From: Duganella sp. 1411
GTDB lineage: Bacteria > Pseudomonadota > Gammaproteobacteria > Burkholderiales > Burkholderiaceae_D
Assembly: GCF_017833525.1 (NCBI RefSeq)
Contig: NZ_JAFICD010000006.1
Location: 186,001-250,000 of the forward strand
Direction: 5' to 3'
Length of the DNA stretch: 64,000 bases
In this document: one piece after another, positions 25,559 to 34,389 of the stretch
Layout: every line of letters begins with the position of its first letter
Numbering within the stretch: the first letter of the stretch is position 1
Translations under genes and position numbers: made by a program
The notes under the pieces: model-generated
The model's input: the letters and a program-made list of their open reading frames with translations, nothing else
What the model was told of the DNA's origin: nothing
The model's database searches: none

Positions 25559-26074
25559 ATGAGCCACTCTTACACCATTCCCGTCATTCAAACAGATCGC
25601 CTCACGCTTCGCGAGTACCGGCCTGCCGACTTCGATGCATTTGCCGGGCACCTCGCAGACCCCGAAAGCGCGGCCCACATCGCTCTGGCCGATCGTGACA
25701 CGGCGTGGCGGATCTTCAGCGGCCACGCCGGGCTATGGGTCTTGCATGGCGCGGGATGGTGGGCGGTCGAGATGCGGCAGACTGGCGAGCTGATTGGTAA
25801 CGTGGGGGCATTCTTCCGCGAGACGTCGCCCGTGATGGAGGTCGGCTGGAACACCTATCGCGCGTTCTGGGGCCACGGATACGCAAGCGAGGCGGCGGCG
25901 GCGGCCTTGGACTTCGCGTTTGAGGTCAGGCGCGAACCGAAGATTCAAGCGCTCATCGATTCGGGCAATGAATCCTCGCTTCGTGTTGCTCAGCGCCTTG
26001 GTTTTGCTTACGAGTCCGAAACCGAAATCCACGGTAAAACGGTGGGCAGGTACTCCCGGCAGCGGGGGCGTTGA
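25559..26074 (+). CDS. GNAT family N-acetyltransferase, RimJ/RimL-like, end of the NRPS cluster
   Basis: 171 residues. It begins with the RimJ/L pattern IQTDRLTLREYRPADFDAFA. VGWNTYRAFWGHGYASEAAA contains the acetyl-CoA loop, and NESSLRVAQRLGFAYESE closes the fold. It starts only 7 bp after the MbtH stop without a clear ribosome site, suggesting coupling. It could acetylate the peptide product for modification or self-protection, or be an unrelated housekeeping acyltransferase; the tight spacing favours the former. A minus-strand gene ends 38 bp downstream, so this closes the cluster. Confidence 0.82.
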   Translation: MSHSYTIPVIQTDRLTLREYRPADFDAFAGHLADPESAAHIALADRDTAWRIFSGHAGLWVLHGAGWWAVEMRQTGELIGNVGAFFRETSPVMEVGWNTYRAFWGHGYASEAAAAALDFAFEVRREPKIQALIDSGNESSLRVAQRLGFAYESETEIHGKTVGRYSRQRGR

Positions 26075-26111
26075 AGGCACCTGGCCGGGATTAAGCTGGT
26101 CACGGCGGCGG

Positions 26112-26570
26112 TTACGGGTTGATCACCAGATAATCGGCGTAAAGCAGGATCGGCGCCGGCCACTCGATGCTGACCCAGATGTCGACGGCGTTGGCCCTCG
26201 GCGCGACGTTGCGCACCGTGAAGCGGGCCGCCCCGATGAACTTGCCGTTGTCCGGTCCGCCGGCAACGCCCTCGCTTACCGCCACGAAGATCCGCGAACG
26301 GGGAGTGATCAGCGGCAGCCTGGGCGAGATGAGGGTCAGTATCACCTCGCCGTTGCGGGCGCCCCAGTTCTGCCGATACGTGTAACCGTATCCTTCCAGC
26401 ACCTGTTGCCGCACCGTCCCCCCGGACAGCGGCACCACCGCCGCTTCGTCCAGCTCCTGCACGACCGTCGTGACGCCGGCCAGTATCGCCGAGGAAGCGG
26501 CCGCCGCCTGGTCCTGCGCGGACCGGGGCGCAGTGATCACTTCAGGTCCATTGCTATGAATAATCGACAT
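26112..26570 (-). CDS. Hypothetical protein, 152 residues
   Basis: The start is placed at the ATG (MSIIHSNGPEVITAPRSAQD) preceded by AAGGAGA 6 bp upstream; a longer frame to 26684 has no ribosome site and a low-complexity Arg/Ser extension. The N terminus is Ala/Gln-rich (AQDQAAAASSAILAGVTTVV). The rest is probably beta-rich, with KFIGAARFTVRNVAP and a hydrophobic end (ILLYADYLVINP). No signal peptide, membrane helix or known motif is apparent, and I recognise no family. It is convergent with the NRPS cluster and divergent from the CNNM transporter gene. Confidence 0.6.
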   Translation of the reverse strand: MSIIHSNGPEVITAPRSAQDQAAAASSAILAGVTTVVQELDEAAVVPLSGGTVRQQVLEGYGYTYRQNWGARNGEVILTLISPRLPLITPRSRIFVAVSEGVAGGPDNGKFIGAARFTVRNVAPRANAVDIWVSIEWPAPILLYADYLVINP

Positions 26571-26853
26571 CGTAGTTCTCCTTGGTACACCGTGGGTCGG
26601 GGTCGCCGCGCTCGACAGGCAAGACCGGCGACTTGGCCGGTCACAACGACCGGCGCCGTGAGCGCCGCCAACAAAGTCGGCCACTCACTCTCCTTATGCT
26701 AGCTGGTGCATATGGACGGTGTTTGTGGCGCCTCAATGTCGCAAGGGGCCTCAGGCGATATGGATTTTCGGTAATAAACAGCAATTTGCGCCCCATCCCC
26801 CCGCAGTCGTTTAAGATGCGTGTTTTAACTACGTAAACCGCCGCTCGGCCCCT

Positions 26854-28191
26854 ATGCAAAACGTTATGCTTGTCGTGCTCGCCCTGTTCCTGGTCGCGCT
26901 CAATGGATTCTTTGTGGCGGCCGAATTCGGCATCGTCACGCTGCGCAAGACGCGCGTTCGCGCCATCGCCAAGACCCAGGGACTACGCGGACGCATCCTC
27001 GGCAAAGTGCACGGCCAGCTCGACGCCTACCTGTCGGCCTGCCAACTGGGCATCACGCTCGCCTCGCTGGGCCTGGGCTGGGTCGGCGAACCGGCCTTCG
27101 CCAGCCTGCTCGAGCCCTTCCTGGCCGCCATCGGCGTCGACTCGCCCAAACTGGTCCACAGCATCGCCTTCATCTTCGCGTTCGGCGTGATCTCGTTCCT
27201 GCACATCGTCGTCGGCGAACTGGCGCCGAAGTCGCTGGCGATCCGCATGCCGGAGGCGATCGGCCTGTGGTGCGCGCCGCTGTTGTACGCCTTCTACTGG
27301 GCCATGTATCCGTTCATCTGGGTGCTCAACGGCAGCGCCAACATGGTGCTGCGCCTGGCCGGCCTGTCCGGCAAGGGCGGCCACGAGAGCCACTATTCGG
27401 TCGAGGAATTGAAGATGATCCTGCGCACCAGCCAGCCTGGTGAGAAATACAACAAGGACGAACGCAACATCCTGGCCCATTCGCTCGATTTCAGCGATCT
27501 GGCCGTGTCGGACCTGATGCGCCCGATCAACGAGGTGATCAGCCTGCACGCGAGCCGCTCGCTGGCCGACAACCTGCAAACCATGCTGCGCAACCGCTTC
27601 AGCCGCTATCCGTACTACGACAAGGACGGCGAGACGGTGCTGGGCGTGGTGCACCTGAAGGATTTGTTCTTCGCCCAGCAGTCGGGCAAGCCGATCACCG
27701 ACCTGGCGCCGTTCCTGCGGCCGGTGGAGACGATCTCGGCGCGCACGCCGGCGCTCGAGCAGTTCCGCCGCTTCCGCGACGGCGCGCCGCACTTCGCGCT
27801 GATCGGCGAGAAAGGCAAGCGTCCGCTGGGCTTCATCACGCTCGACAACCTGCTTGGCGCGATGGTCGGCGAGATCCACGACGAGTTCCGCCTCAACGAG
27901 AACGACTGGCTCAAGCAGCCCGACGGCACGCTGATCGGCAAGGCCAGCCTGCCGATCTTCTCGCTCGAGCGCACCCTGGGCATCGATATCGAGAACGAGG
28001 AACTGGGCATGGACGAGGTCGAGTCGGTCGGCGGCCTGATCATGCTGAAACTGGGCGACATTCCGAAGCAGGGGCAGCGCATCAGCTTCCGCCACTTCGA
28101 TATCGTCGCCAAGAAGATGAACGGCCCGCGCATCCTGCTGGTCAAGGTCATTCCGAAGGATGACACCGAGGACAATGCCGACCTGGATTAA
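26854..28191 (+). CDS. CNNM/CorC (HlyC/CorC) family transporter
   Basis: 445 residues. Layout: DUF21/CNNM membrane domain with about four hydrophobic stretches (MLVVLALFLVALNGFFVAAE, the conserved LGWVGEP and GELAPKSLAIR), a CBS pair around residues 205-330 (VSDLMRPINEVISLHASRS, then GKRPLGFITLDNLLG), and a C-terminal CorC/HlyC domain (DEVESVGGLIMLKLGDIPKQ). These proteins are implicated in Mg2+/Co2+ efflux and are often misnamed hemolysins. The ATG is the first before the first helix. Its stop codon overlaps the stop of the opposite-strand gene by 4 bases. Confidence 0.88.
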   Translation: MQNVMLVVLALFLVALNGFFVAAEFGIVTLRKTRVRAIAKTQGLRGRILGKVHGQLDAYLSACQLGITLASLGLGWVGEPAFASLLEPFLAAIGVDSPKLVHSIAFIFAFGVISFLHIVVGELAPKSLAIRMPEAIGLWCAPLLYAFYWAMYPFIWVLNGSANMVLRLAGLSGKGGHESHYSVEELKMILRTSQPGEKYNKDERNILAHSLDFSDLAVSDLMRPINEVISLHASRSLADNLQTMLRNRFSRYPYYDKDGETVLGVVHLKDLFFAQQSGKPITDLAPFLRPVETISARTPALEQFRRFRDGAPHFALIGEKGKRPLGFITLDNLLGAMVGEIHDEFRLNENDWLKQPDGTLIGKASLPIFSLERTLGIDIENEELGMDEVESVGGLIMLKLGDIPKQGQRISFRHFDIVAKKMNGPRILLVKVIPKDDTEDNADLD

Positions 28192-28472
28192 GGGATGGTT
28201 GGGTTGGGCGCAGTTGACGAGTCAGTGGGCCGCGCAGGTTCGGTTCTTATCGGACTCTGGCTGATGGTCGAACCGCCTACGCCAGCCTTCTTCTCGGCGT
28301 TCTGCTGAAGCTGCACGCTGAACCTGTAGCCAAGTAAAACAGCGCCAGGCTGCCGATCGCCGAACGTTTTACAAAACTCAACCTTTTGCCGTTTGTAGGC
28401 GATGTACGCGAATGCGCCGGCCGCATCATTCGGATCGGCAGTCAAGCGCTGAAAAACCGAGGCGTCAGTCAC
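28188..28472 (-). CDS. Small hypothetical protein, possibly a decayed family member
   Basis: 94 residues with a GTG start. The N-terminal TDASVFQRLTADPNDAAGAF followed by AYIAYKRQKVEFCKTFG looks like a genuine conserved helix pair. After residue 45 the sequence degenerates into a Ser/Thr/Pro-rich tail (SPIRTEPARPTDSSTAPN). This suggests a gene truncated or frameshifted near its middle. It follows the 28483 gene by 10 bp on the same strand, without a good ribosome site of its own. Convergent with the CNNM gene. Confidence 0.4.
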   Translation of the reverse strand: MTDASVFQRLTADPNDAAGAFAYIAYKRQKVEFCKTFGDRQPGAVLLGYRFSVQLQQNAEKKAGVGGSTISQSPIRTEPARPTDSSTAPNPTIP

Positions 28473-28482
28473 TGCGGAGGCC

Positions 28483-28692
28483 CTATTTTCCTGAACGGAC
28501 AGTCATCTGCGCGATGCGATATGCCTCGTTCATCTTCTCGCGGGAAACTCCTTTTTCACGCATAAGCTTCGCGACAATCGGCGATGTCGGCGTGTATGAA
28601 GAATTAGTAGAGGCCGGCGAAGCTGAATAACGGGCCATTCGCGCGCTAATGGCGGCCAGGTCGTCAGACGAAAAGAAATTTTTCCCGCTCAT
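28483..28692 (-). CDS. Small hypothetical protein, 69 residues
   Basis: Preceded by a strong purine-rich site (AGGGGGAAG) 3-11 bp before the ATG, the main support for its reality. The first half is Ser/Ala/Thr-rich (SARMARYSASPASTNSSYTP). The second half is a charged helix, VAKLMREKGVSREKMNEAYR. No signal or membrane segment. It probably forms a two-gene unit with the downstream 28188 gene. No function can be assigned. Confidence 0.5.
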   Translation of the reverse strand: MSGKNFFSSDDLAAISARMARYSASPASTNSSYTPTSPIVAKLMREKGVSREKMNEAYRIAQMTVRSGK

Positions 28693-28880
28693 ATCTTCCC
28701 CCTGTGTACTATAGCTTTACGCGGTTAGCGAGCAGCGACGAACAAAATTATATACCCGGGATTTTGAGCACACCCGCCAAACGCGCGAGCGGGGATTGAG
28801 GCAAAACAAATAGCTTTCAATTTGCCAGAGAGGCTAGCGACTGCTAGTCTTGCCCTGTTGTCGAACCATTTGGAGAGGCC

Positions 28881-29279
28881 GTGAAGACTTACCATGGAAG
28901 CTGCCATTGCGGTACCGTGCGCTTTGAAGCGGACATCGATTTGAGCCAGGGTACCTTGCGCTGCAACTGCTCGATCTGCACCAAGGTACGGTTCTGGCCG
29001 GCCATCGTCCAACCGGCGGCGTTCCGGCTCATCTCGGGCGAGGCTGACCTTACCAACTACCAGTTCCTGACCAAGCGGGACAAGCACCTGTTTTGCCGCC
29101 ATTGCGGCGTGCGCTCGTTTGGTATCGGCAATTCGCCGCGCTGGGGCGAGTTCTATGCCGTCAACGTGACCTGCCTCGACGACGTCACCAGCGAGGAGCT
29201 GATCGACGCGCCTATCACCTATCTGGACGGCCGCAACGATAATTGGGAAACCCCGCCGGACGAGGTGAGGCACTTGTAG
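28881..29279 (+). CDS. GFA family zinc protein (second copy)
   Basis: 132 residues with a GTG start behind TGGAGAGG. All zinc-site cysteines of the GFA fold are present: Cys8/Cys10 (GSCHCGTV), Cys28/Cys30/Cys33 (LRCNCSICTK) and Cys72/Cys75 (FCRHCGVRSF). The C terminus EFYAVNVTCLDDVTSEEL is typical of the commonest proteobacterial GFA subgroup. It shares architecture but little close identity with the 12014 copy, so it is not a recent duplicate. The substrate is unknown. Confidence 0.85.
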   Translation: MKTYHGSCHCGTVRFEADIDLSQGTLRCNCSICTKVRFWPAIVQPAAFRLISGEADLTNYQFLTKRDKHLFCRHCGVRSFGIGNSPRWGEFYAVNVTCLDDVTSEELIDAPITYLDGRNDNWETPPDEVRHL

Positions 29280-29291
29280 CCCAACGCCGCA

Positions 29292-30332
29292 TCAAACCGG
29301 CTGACCGGTCCAGTTGCGCAGCAGCCCCAGCCCCACCGCCAGCAACGTCGGTCCGATGAACAGGCCGACGAAGCCGAACGCCAGCACCCCGCCCATCACG
29401 CCCAGCAGCACCAGGATGAACGGCAGGCTGCTGCCGCGGCTGATCAGCAAAGGCTTGACGACGTTGTCGACGCCGCTGATCAGGAACACGCCCCAGACCA
29501 GCATGAACACGCCCCACGCGACGCGGCCCTCGTTGAACAGCCACAGCGCGGCGCCGCCCCAGATCAGCGGCGGTCCCACGGGAATCAGCGAGAACAGGAA
29601 GGTCGCCACCGACAGCAGCGCCACGGCCGGCACGCCGGCGATCAAAAAGCCGATCGCCGCCACCACCGACTGCGCCAGCGCCGTGCCCAGCAGGCCGTAC
29701 ATGACGCCGCGCACGGTGCGGCTGACGGTGTCGGCGACGGACAGGCTTTGCTCCGCCCCGATCAATTTGTTCAGGGCGTTCGACAGCGCCACGACGATGT
29801 ACTGGCCGTCGCGGTACAGGAAGAAGCTGACGAACACGGCCAGGCTGACCTGCGCCACGCCGCTGCCCAGCACCATGCCGCTGCCGAGCAGGAAGTGGCG
29901 CGCCGGCTCCAGCATGCCCTTGGCGGTGTTGACCAGCTCCTCGCGGCTGCCCAGCAGCTTGCGCAGATAGGTGTCGATGATCTCGCCGACCACCGGGATA
30001 TCCTTGAGCCAGACGGGCGGCGACAAGCTCCCGGTGTCGAGGTCGCCCTTGACGTGGTCGTAGAATTCGGAGGCGTTGTCGGCGATGTTCCAGGTGACCA
30101 GGGTCAGCGGCACAACGATCAGCAAGGTCAGGCCGACGCTCATGATGATGGCGGCCAGCCAGCGCCGCCCCTTCACGCGCTCAAGCAGGCGCAGATACAG
30201 CGGCCAGCTGGAGATGGCGATGGCGCAGGCGAACAGGATCGCGGCCAGGAACGGCCGCAGCACGAACAGGCAGCCGATCACCAGCAGGATGATGGCGGCG
30301 AGGCGGGTAAAAGGCTGAAAGCGCTGTCCCAT
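29292..30332 (-). CDS. AI-2E family (YdiK/PerM-like) transporter
   Basis: 346 residues from the ATG of MGQRFQPFTRLAAIILLVIG, chosen because the frame upstream is the shadow of the SCO1 gene and a GGGGA site precedes this Met. About eight hydrophobic segments; the C-terminal ISGVDNVVKPLLISRG followed by LPFILVLLGVMGGVLAFGFV is the family's most conserved stretch. Members are polytopic permeases, variously linked to autoinducer-2 or other metabolite export; the substrate here is unknown. It begins 11 bp after the SCO1 stop codon and probably rides on the oxidase assembly transcript. Confidence 0.87.
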   Translation of the reverse strand: MGQRFQPFTRLAAIILLVIGCLFVLRPFLAAILFACAIAISSWPLYLRLLERVKGRRWLAAIIMSVGLTLLIVVPLTLVTWNIADNASEFYDHVKGDLDTGSLSPPVWLKDIPVVGEIIDTYLRKLLGSREELVNTAKGMLEPARHFLLGSGMVLGSGVAQVSLAVFVSFFLYRDGQYIVVALSNALNKLIGAEQSLSVADTVSRTVRGVMYGLLGTALAQSVVAAIGFLIAGVPAVALLSVATFLFSLIPVGPPLIWGGAALWLFNEGRVAWGVFMLVWGVFLISGVDNVVKPLLISRGSSLPFILVLLGVMGGVLAFGFVGLFIGPTLLAVGLGLLRNWTGQPV

Positions 30333-30343
30333 GCCGTCCCCGC

Positions 30344-30934
30344 TCAGGACAGCAATTGTTTGATGTCGTGGACGATCGGCGCCGGGCCCTGGCCGTGGCG
30401 CACCAGCAGGCGCACCTTGCCGTTGCGGTCGAAGATATAGCTGGCGGCGGTGTGGTCGATCGAATAGCTGCCCGGCGTCTTGCCCTCCACCTTGGAGTAG
30501 AACACCTTGAATTCCTTGGCGACGGCGGCGGTCTGCGCGGGCGTGCCGTACAGGCCGAGGAAGCGCTGGTCGAACGCCGGCACATACTGCGACAGCAGCT
30601 CTTTCGTGTCGCGCTCGGGATCGACGGTGACGAACAGCACCTGCACCTGGTCGGCCTGCGGCCCCAGTTCCTTCATCACGGCCGACATTTCGGCCATCGT
30701 CGTCGGGCACACGTCCGGGCACTGGGTGAAGCCGAAGAACATCACCACCACCTTGCCCTTGAAGTCGGCCAGCGTGCGCGGCTTGCCGGTGTGGTCGGTC
30801 AGCGCGAAGTCGCGCGCGAAGGTGGCGCCGGTGATGTCGACGCTCTGGAACGTCGGCGCCGCCGCGGGTTTCTCGCCGCAGCCGGCCAACAGCATGGAGA
30901 CGGCCAGCAGGCCCAGGGCGAGGATTTTTTTCAT
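30344..30934 (-). CDS. SCO1/SenC copper chaperone for cytochrome oxidase
   Basis: 196 residues. The lipoprotein signal [20 protein letters not shown] has a lipobox LLAGC, so the mature protein is anchored at Cys19 on the periplasmic face. The thioredoxin-fold domain carries the copper-binding CxxxC ([10 protein letters not shown]) and the distal His in [11 protein letters not shown], the three SCO ligands. It metallates the CuA site of subunit II. The ATG overlaps the end of ctaB by four bases (ATGA), showing translational coupling in the ctaA-ctaB-sco order. The longer open frame reaching into ctaB is a shadow. Confidence 0.93.
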   Translation of the reverse strand: MKKILALGLLAVSMLLAGCGEKPAAAPTFQSVDITGATFARDFALTDHTGKPRTLADFKGKVVVMFFGFTQCPDVCPTTMAEMSAVMKELGPQADQVQVLFVTVDPERDTKELLSQYVPAFDQRFLGLYGTPAQTAAVAKEFKVFYSKVEGKTPGSYSIDHTAASYIFDRNGKVRLLVRHGQGPAPIVHDIKQLLS

Positions 30935-31824
30935 AGTTTGAGGTAGTGATCCACCAGCAGCGCCGCGAACAGCAGCGACAGATAAATGATCGACCACGTG
31001 AACGCCTTGCGGGCCACCAGGTCGGTGTAATGACGGTAGATTTTCCACGCGTGGCGCAGGAACACGGCGTTGAGGATCACCGCGCTGACCAGGTAAATCA
31101 GCCCGCTCATCTGCACCGCGAACGGCAGCAAGGTGGTGGCCGCCAGCGCGATCGAATACAGCCAGACGTGGAACTGCGTGAATTGCATGCCGTGCGTGAC
31201 GGGCAGCATCGGCAGGCCGGACTTGGCGTAGTCGTCGCGGCGGTACAGCGCCAGCGCCCAGAAGTGCGGCGGCGTCCAGACGAAGATGATCAATACCAGC
31301 AGCCACGCCTCCATCGGCACCTCGTTGGCGATCGCGGCCCAGCCCAGCGCCGGCGGCATGGCGCCGGACAGGCCGCCGATGACGATGTTCTGCGGCGTCG
31401 ACGGCTTCAGGATCATCGTGTAGATGATGGCGTAGCCGATGAAGGTGACAAAGGTCAGCCACATCGTCAGCGGATTGACCATGGTGTACAGGATCCACAT
31501 GCCGGCGCCGCCGATGACGGCGGCGAACACCACGGTCTGCATGACGGTGATGTCGCCCAGCGCCATCGGCCGGCGCGCGGTGCGGGCCATGCGGGCGTCG
31601 ATTTCGCGCTCGGCCAGGCAGTTGACGGCGAAGGCGGCGCCGGTCAGCAGCCAGATGCCGATGGTGGCGGCGACCACGACGCGCCAATCCGGCAAGCCCT
31701 CGGTGGCGAGGAACATGCCGATGACGGCGCAGAACACCGCCATCTGGGTGACGCGCGGCTTGGTCAGCGCCCAATATTGCGAGGCGCGGCTGGGTGGTTT
31801 GGCGATTGCGGTGTGAGTGGTCAT
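30931..31824 (-). CDS. ctaB: Protoheme IX farnesyltransferase (heme O synthase)
   Basis: 297 residues, nine predicted membrane helices of the UbiA superfamily. The first prenyl-diphosphate/Mg site reads [19 protein letters not shown], the CyoE/CtaB version. The loop after the central helices has [20 protein letters not shown], diagnostic of heme O synthases. It farnesylates heme B to heme O, which CtaA then oxidises to heme A. It sits 9 bp downstream of ctaA and overlaps the SCO1 gene by 4 bp. Confidence 0.95.
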   Translation of the reverse strand: MTTHTAIAKPPSRASQYWALTKPRVTQMAVFCAVIGMFLATEGLPDWRVVVAATIGIWLLTGAAFAVNCLAEREIDARMARTARRPMALGDITVMQTVVFAAVIGGAGMWILYTMVNPLTMWLTFVTFIGYAIIYTMILKPSTPQNIVIGGLSGAMPPALGWAAIANEVPMEAWLLVLIIFVWTPPHFWALALYRRDDYAKSGLPMLPVTHGMQFTQFHVWLYSIALAATTLLPFAVQMSGLIYLVSAVILNAVFLRHAWKIYRHYTDLVARKAFTWSIIYLSLLFAALLVDHYLKL

Positions 31825-31833
31825 TAGGGCTGC

Positions 31834-32997
31834 TTATCGTTGCCTGACCGGCAAGATCTGCGGAAAAGCCGAGCCTGAAGCTGCTTTTTTGGCAAGATCG
31901 TACTGGTACTTAGCCTTGTAGTTTAACATGGTAAGCAGCAGGACCAGCATGGCCGCCCCGGCGTTGTGCAGCACCGCGATGGTCAGCGGGAAGCTTAGAT
32001 AGATGGTAGCGATGCCGCTGGCGATCTGCGCCGCCAGCACGATGGCGATGCCGCGCGCCGTCTTGTGCAGCGCCGGATGCTCCCACGCGCGCCAGGCCGT
32101 GTAGCCGGCCACCAGCGCGACGATCAAGCCCATGTTACGGTGCACCCAATGGATCGCCGTCAACGCCGAAAACGGCAGGTAGTGGCCGGCGGCGGTCTTG
32201 CCCAGCTCGCGCCACAGGGTGAAACCGTGCTCGAAATCCATCTCCGGCACCAGCTTGCCGCCGCACAGCGGGAAATCGGTGCAGGCCAGGGTCGCGTAGT
32301 TGGTGCTGACCCAGCCACCGAGCGCGATCTGCACCAGCAGAATGAGCGCCGAGGCGGCGGCCAGCAGGCGGATGTTGCGCATCGCCGGCGGCGACGCCGT
32401 CACCGTGCGCACAGGCGAAATCAACTGGTCCTGGCGGCCGCCGTACCACACCAGCAGCGACAGCAGCCCCATGCCCAGCAGCAAATGGGTGGTGACGATC
32501 ACCGGCTGCAGCTTCAAGGTGACGGTCCACGCGCCGAACGCGCCCTGCAGGCAAACGAAGAAGAACAGCAAGGTCGGCATGCCGGGCGCGTACTCGGGCC
32601 GCGTGCCCTTCGACTTGCGCCACTGGTACCACGCCTGCCCCATCATCGCCACGATCAGCACGCCGATCGCCATCGCCAGGTAGCGGTGGATCATCTCGAT
32701 CCAGGCCTTGACCACGGTCACCGGGCCGGTCGGGCGCAGCGCCTCCTCGGCCACGATCTGGGCGTGCGCCAGGAAGGGATTGGCGGCGCCGTAGCAGCCC
32801 GGCCAGTCCGGGCAGCCCAGGCCGGAATCGGTCAGGCGCGTGAAGGCGCCGAACACGATCAGGTCGAACGTCAGGAACACGCTGACCCACACCAGCTTGC
32901 GGTACTTGCTGGCGTCGGACGAGGTATAGACCAGCGACAGCGGCAGCAGCGCCACCAGTAGCGCCGTGACGGCCATTTGGGCGAGGGTGAGATGCAT
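31834..32997 (-). CDS. ctaA: Heme A synthase (COX15/CtaA)
   Basis: 387 residues from MHLTLAQMAVTALLVALLPL; the frame extends further upstream only as a shadow of the SCO-like gene. About eight helices form two homologous four-helix halves. Heme-ligand histidines lie in HRYLAMAIG and THLLLGMG (first half) and HWVHRNMG and VLHNAGAAM (second half). The extracytoplasmic loops contain Cys pairs (GLGCPDWPGCYG and LACTDFPLCGG), as in type with disulphides. It converts heme O to heme A. It starts 5 bp downstream of the SCO-like gene. Confidence 0.93.
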   Translation of the reverse strand: MHLTLAQMAVTALLVALLPLSLVYTSSDASKYRKLVWVSVFLTFDLIVFGAFTRLTDSGLGCPDWPGCYGAANPFLAHAQIVAEEALRPTGPVTVVKAWIEMIHRYLAMAIGVLIVAMMGQAWYQWRKSKGTRPEYAPGMPTLLFFFVCLQGAFGAWTVTLKLQPVIVTTHLLLGMGLLSLLVWYGGRQDQLISPVRTVTASPPAMRNIRLLAAASALILLVQIALGGWVSTNYATLACTDFPLCGGKLVPEMDFEHGFTLWRELGKTAAGHYLPFSALTAIHWVHRNMGLIVALVAGYTAWRAWEHPALHKTARGIAIVLAAQIASGIATIYLSFPLTIAVLHNAGAAMLVLLLTMLNYKAKYQYDLAKKAASGSAFPQILPVRQR

Positions 32998-33002
32998 GGC
33001 GT

Positions 33003-33635
33003 TTATCCGATCCCCGAGGCTTTGAGCAGTTTGGCCAGATCCTTGTGCACCTTGCGCACTTTTTCGGTGTCGCTGGAGACCGCGCCTTTCGGGAAGCGCA
33101 TCATCAGGTTGCCCAGCGGATCGATCAGATAGACGTGGTCGGACACCTTGTCGGCGCCGGCACCTGCGCCCTGCTCCAGCGGCAGCCATTTGTCGATGAC
33201 GGCGGCCGGCGCGCGCAGCATGCGGGTGCCGTCGTTGACGCGCATCAGCACCGTATCGAGCGGCTCGTTATCGGTGATCATCCACACGCGCTCGACGCGC
33301 TCCATCTCCTTGCCCTGCATCTTGCGCAGCTGGCGCATCGCGAACAGCTGGTCCTGGCACTCCTGCAGGCACTCGGACGGGCCGACCTTGAGCATGATCC
33401 ACTTGCCCTTGTAGTTGTCCAAGGTGGCCGGTTTGCCGTCGAGCGTGGTGCTGGCCATCGGCGGAATCGGGTACAGGCGCGGATCGATCAAGGTGCCGTA
33501 GTTGGTCACGCCGCCCTTGGGCTTGACGACGTAGTACATGAAATACGAAGCGATCAGCGGCGCGGCGCACACGGCCAGCACGGCCATCAGCTTCCAGCGG
33601 CCACGGGAGTTGGGACTATTTACCTGGTTTTGCAC
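33003..33635 (-). CDS. Membrane-anchored SCO/thioredoxin-like cytochrome oxidase assembly protein
   Basis: 210 residues: one N-terminal membrane anchor (LMAVLAVCAAPLIASYFMYY) and a periplasmic thioredoxin-like domain. A CxxxC pair occurs as SECLQECQDQ, and a His is in VSDHVYLIDP, giving a SCO-like ligand set in a diverged scaffold. It lies between SURF1 (20-bp overlap) and ctaA, a conserved position in Burkholderiales oxidase loci. A role in copper or thiol delivery to the oxidase is inferred. It is a second, non-lipoprotein SCO-like protein besides the one at 30344. Confidence 0.82.
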   Translation of the reverse strand: MQNQVNSPNSRGRWKLMAVLAVCAAPLIASYFMYYVVKPKGGVTNYGTLIDPRLYPIPPMASTTLDGKPATLDNYKGKWIMLKVGPSECLQECQDQLFAMRQLRKMQGKEMERVERVWMITDNEPLDTVLMRVNDGTRMLRAPAAVIDKWLPLEQGAGAGADKVSDHVYLIDPLGNLMMRFPKGAVSSDTEKVRKVHKDLAKLLKASGIG

Positions 33636-34350
33636 GTCTGAATCCGTTCACAACAAAGAAGACAACGGCCATCGCCGCCAGCGCGTACCACTGGAAGGCA
33701 TAGCCCTGATGTTTTTCGACGCTCATCGCCGGCAGCGTCCAATCGCGCGCCATGCGGGCATCGTCGCCGCCCGGCCTGGCCGGCGCGGTCTGCTGCAGCA
33801 CGAACGGCTGCATCGTCAGCCCGCTCTGGGCGGCCACCTGCAGCGGGTCGGCGTTCTGCACGATGGCGTTCGGCGCCAGCGGCGGCGCCGTGCCCAGTTG
33901 CATCACATGGCCGAGATTGAGGCGCGCCACGCCCTCGAGCGTGACCTCGCCGGGCGGCGTCGCATAGGCCGGCAACTTGTCGTGCTGGGCCGAATCGCGC
34001 GGCAGCCAGCCGCGCTGCACCAGCACATGCATGTTCGATCCGGCGATTTTAAACGGCATCAGCACATAAAACCCGGAGCGGCCCTGGTAGGGGCGGTTAT
34101 CCAAGTACAACGGCCAGTTGGCGACGAACTGGCCGGTGGCGGTCACGCGGCGAAACTCGACGGCGCCGGCGTCGAGCGGCGCGCCGGTCAAGGTCAGCGG
34201 CCCGGCGGCGTTACCTTGAGCAAGTTTATCCTGAGCGGAGATTTTTTGCGCGGCGCGGCGCTCCTGCCAGTTGCCCAGCTGAATGCCGAGCGTCACCACC
34301 AGCACGGTGGCCACGAACGGGATCAATTTAAAACGGAAGCTAATAGGCAT
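33616..34350 (-). CDS. SURF1 family cytochrome oxidase assembly protein
   Basis: 244 residues with the SURF1 hairpin layout. TM1 near residues 9-26 (LIPFVATVLVVTLGIQLGNW) runs into the conserved QERR. A periplasmic domain follows, with LYLDNRPYQGRSGFYVLMPF and LVQRGWLPRD. TM2 near 217-237 follows HQGYAFQWYALA, the most conserved SURF1 motif. It assists heme A insertion into subunit I. Its end overlaps the SCO-like gene by 20 bp. Divergent from a DUF2909 gene across 39 bp. Confidence 0.92.
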   Translation of the reverse strand: MPISFRFKLIPFVATVLVVTLGIQLGNWQERRAAQKISAQDKLAQGNAAGPLTLTGAPLDAGAVEFRRVTATGQFVANWPLYLDNRPYQGRSGFYVLMPFKIAGSNMHVLVQRGWLPRDSAQHDKLPAYATPPGEVTLEGVARLNLGHVMQLGTAPPLAPNAIVQNADPLQVAAQSGLTMQPFVLQQTAPARPGGDDARMARDWTLPAMSVEKHQGYAFQWYALAAMAVVFFVVNGFRRAKPGK

Positions 34351-34389
34351 TACAATGGAGCCTCAATCATTACACCGCCCGGTCCTGTC

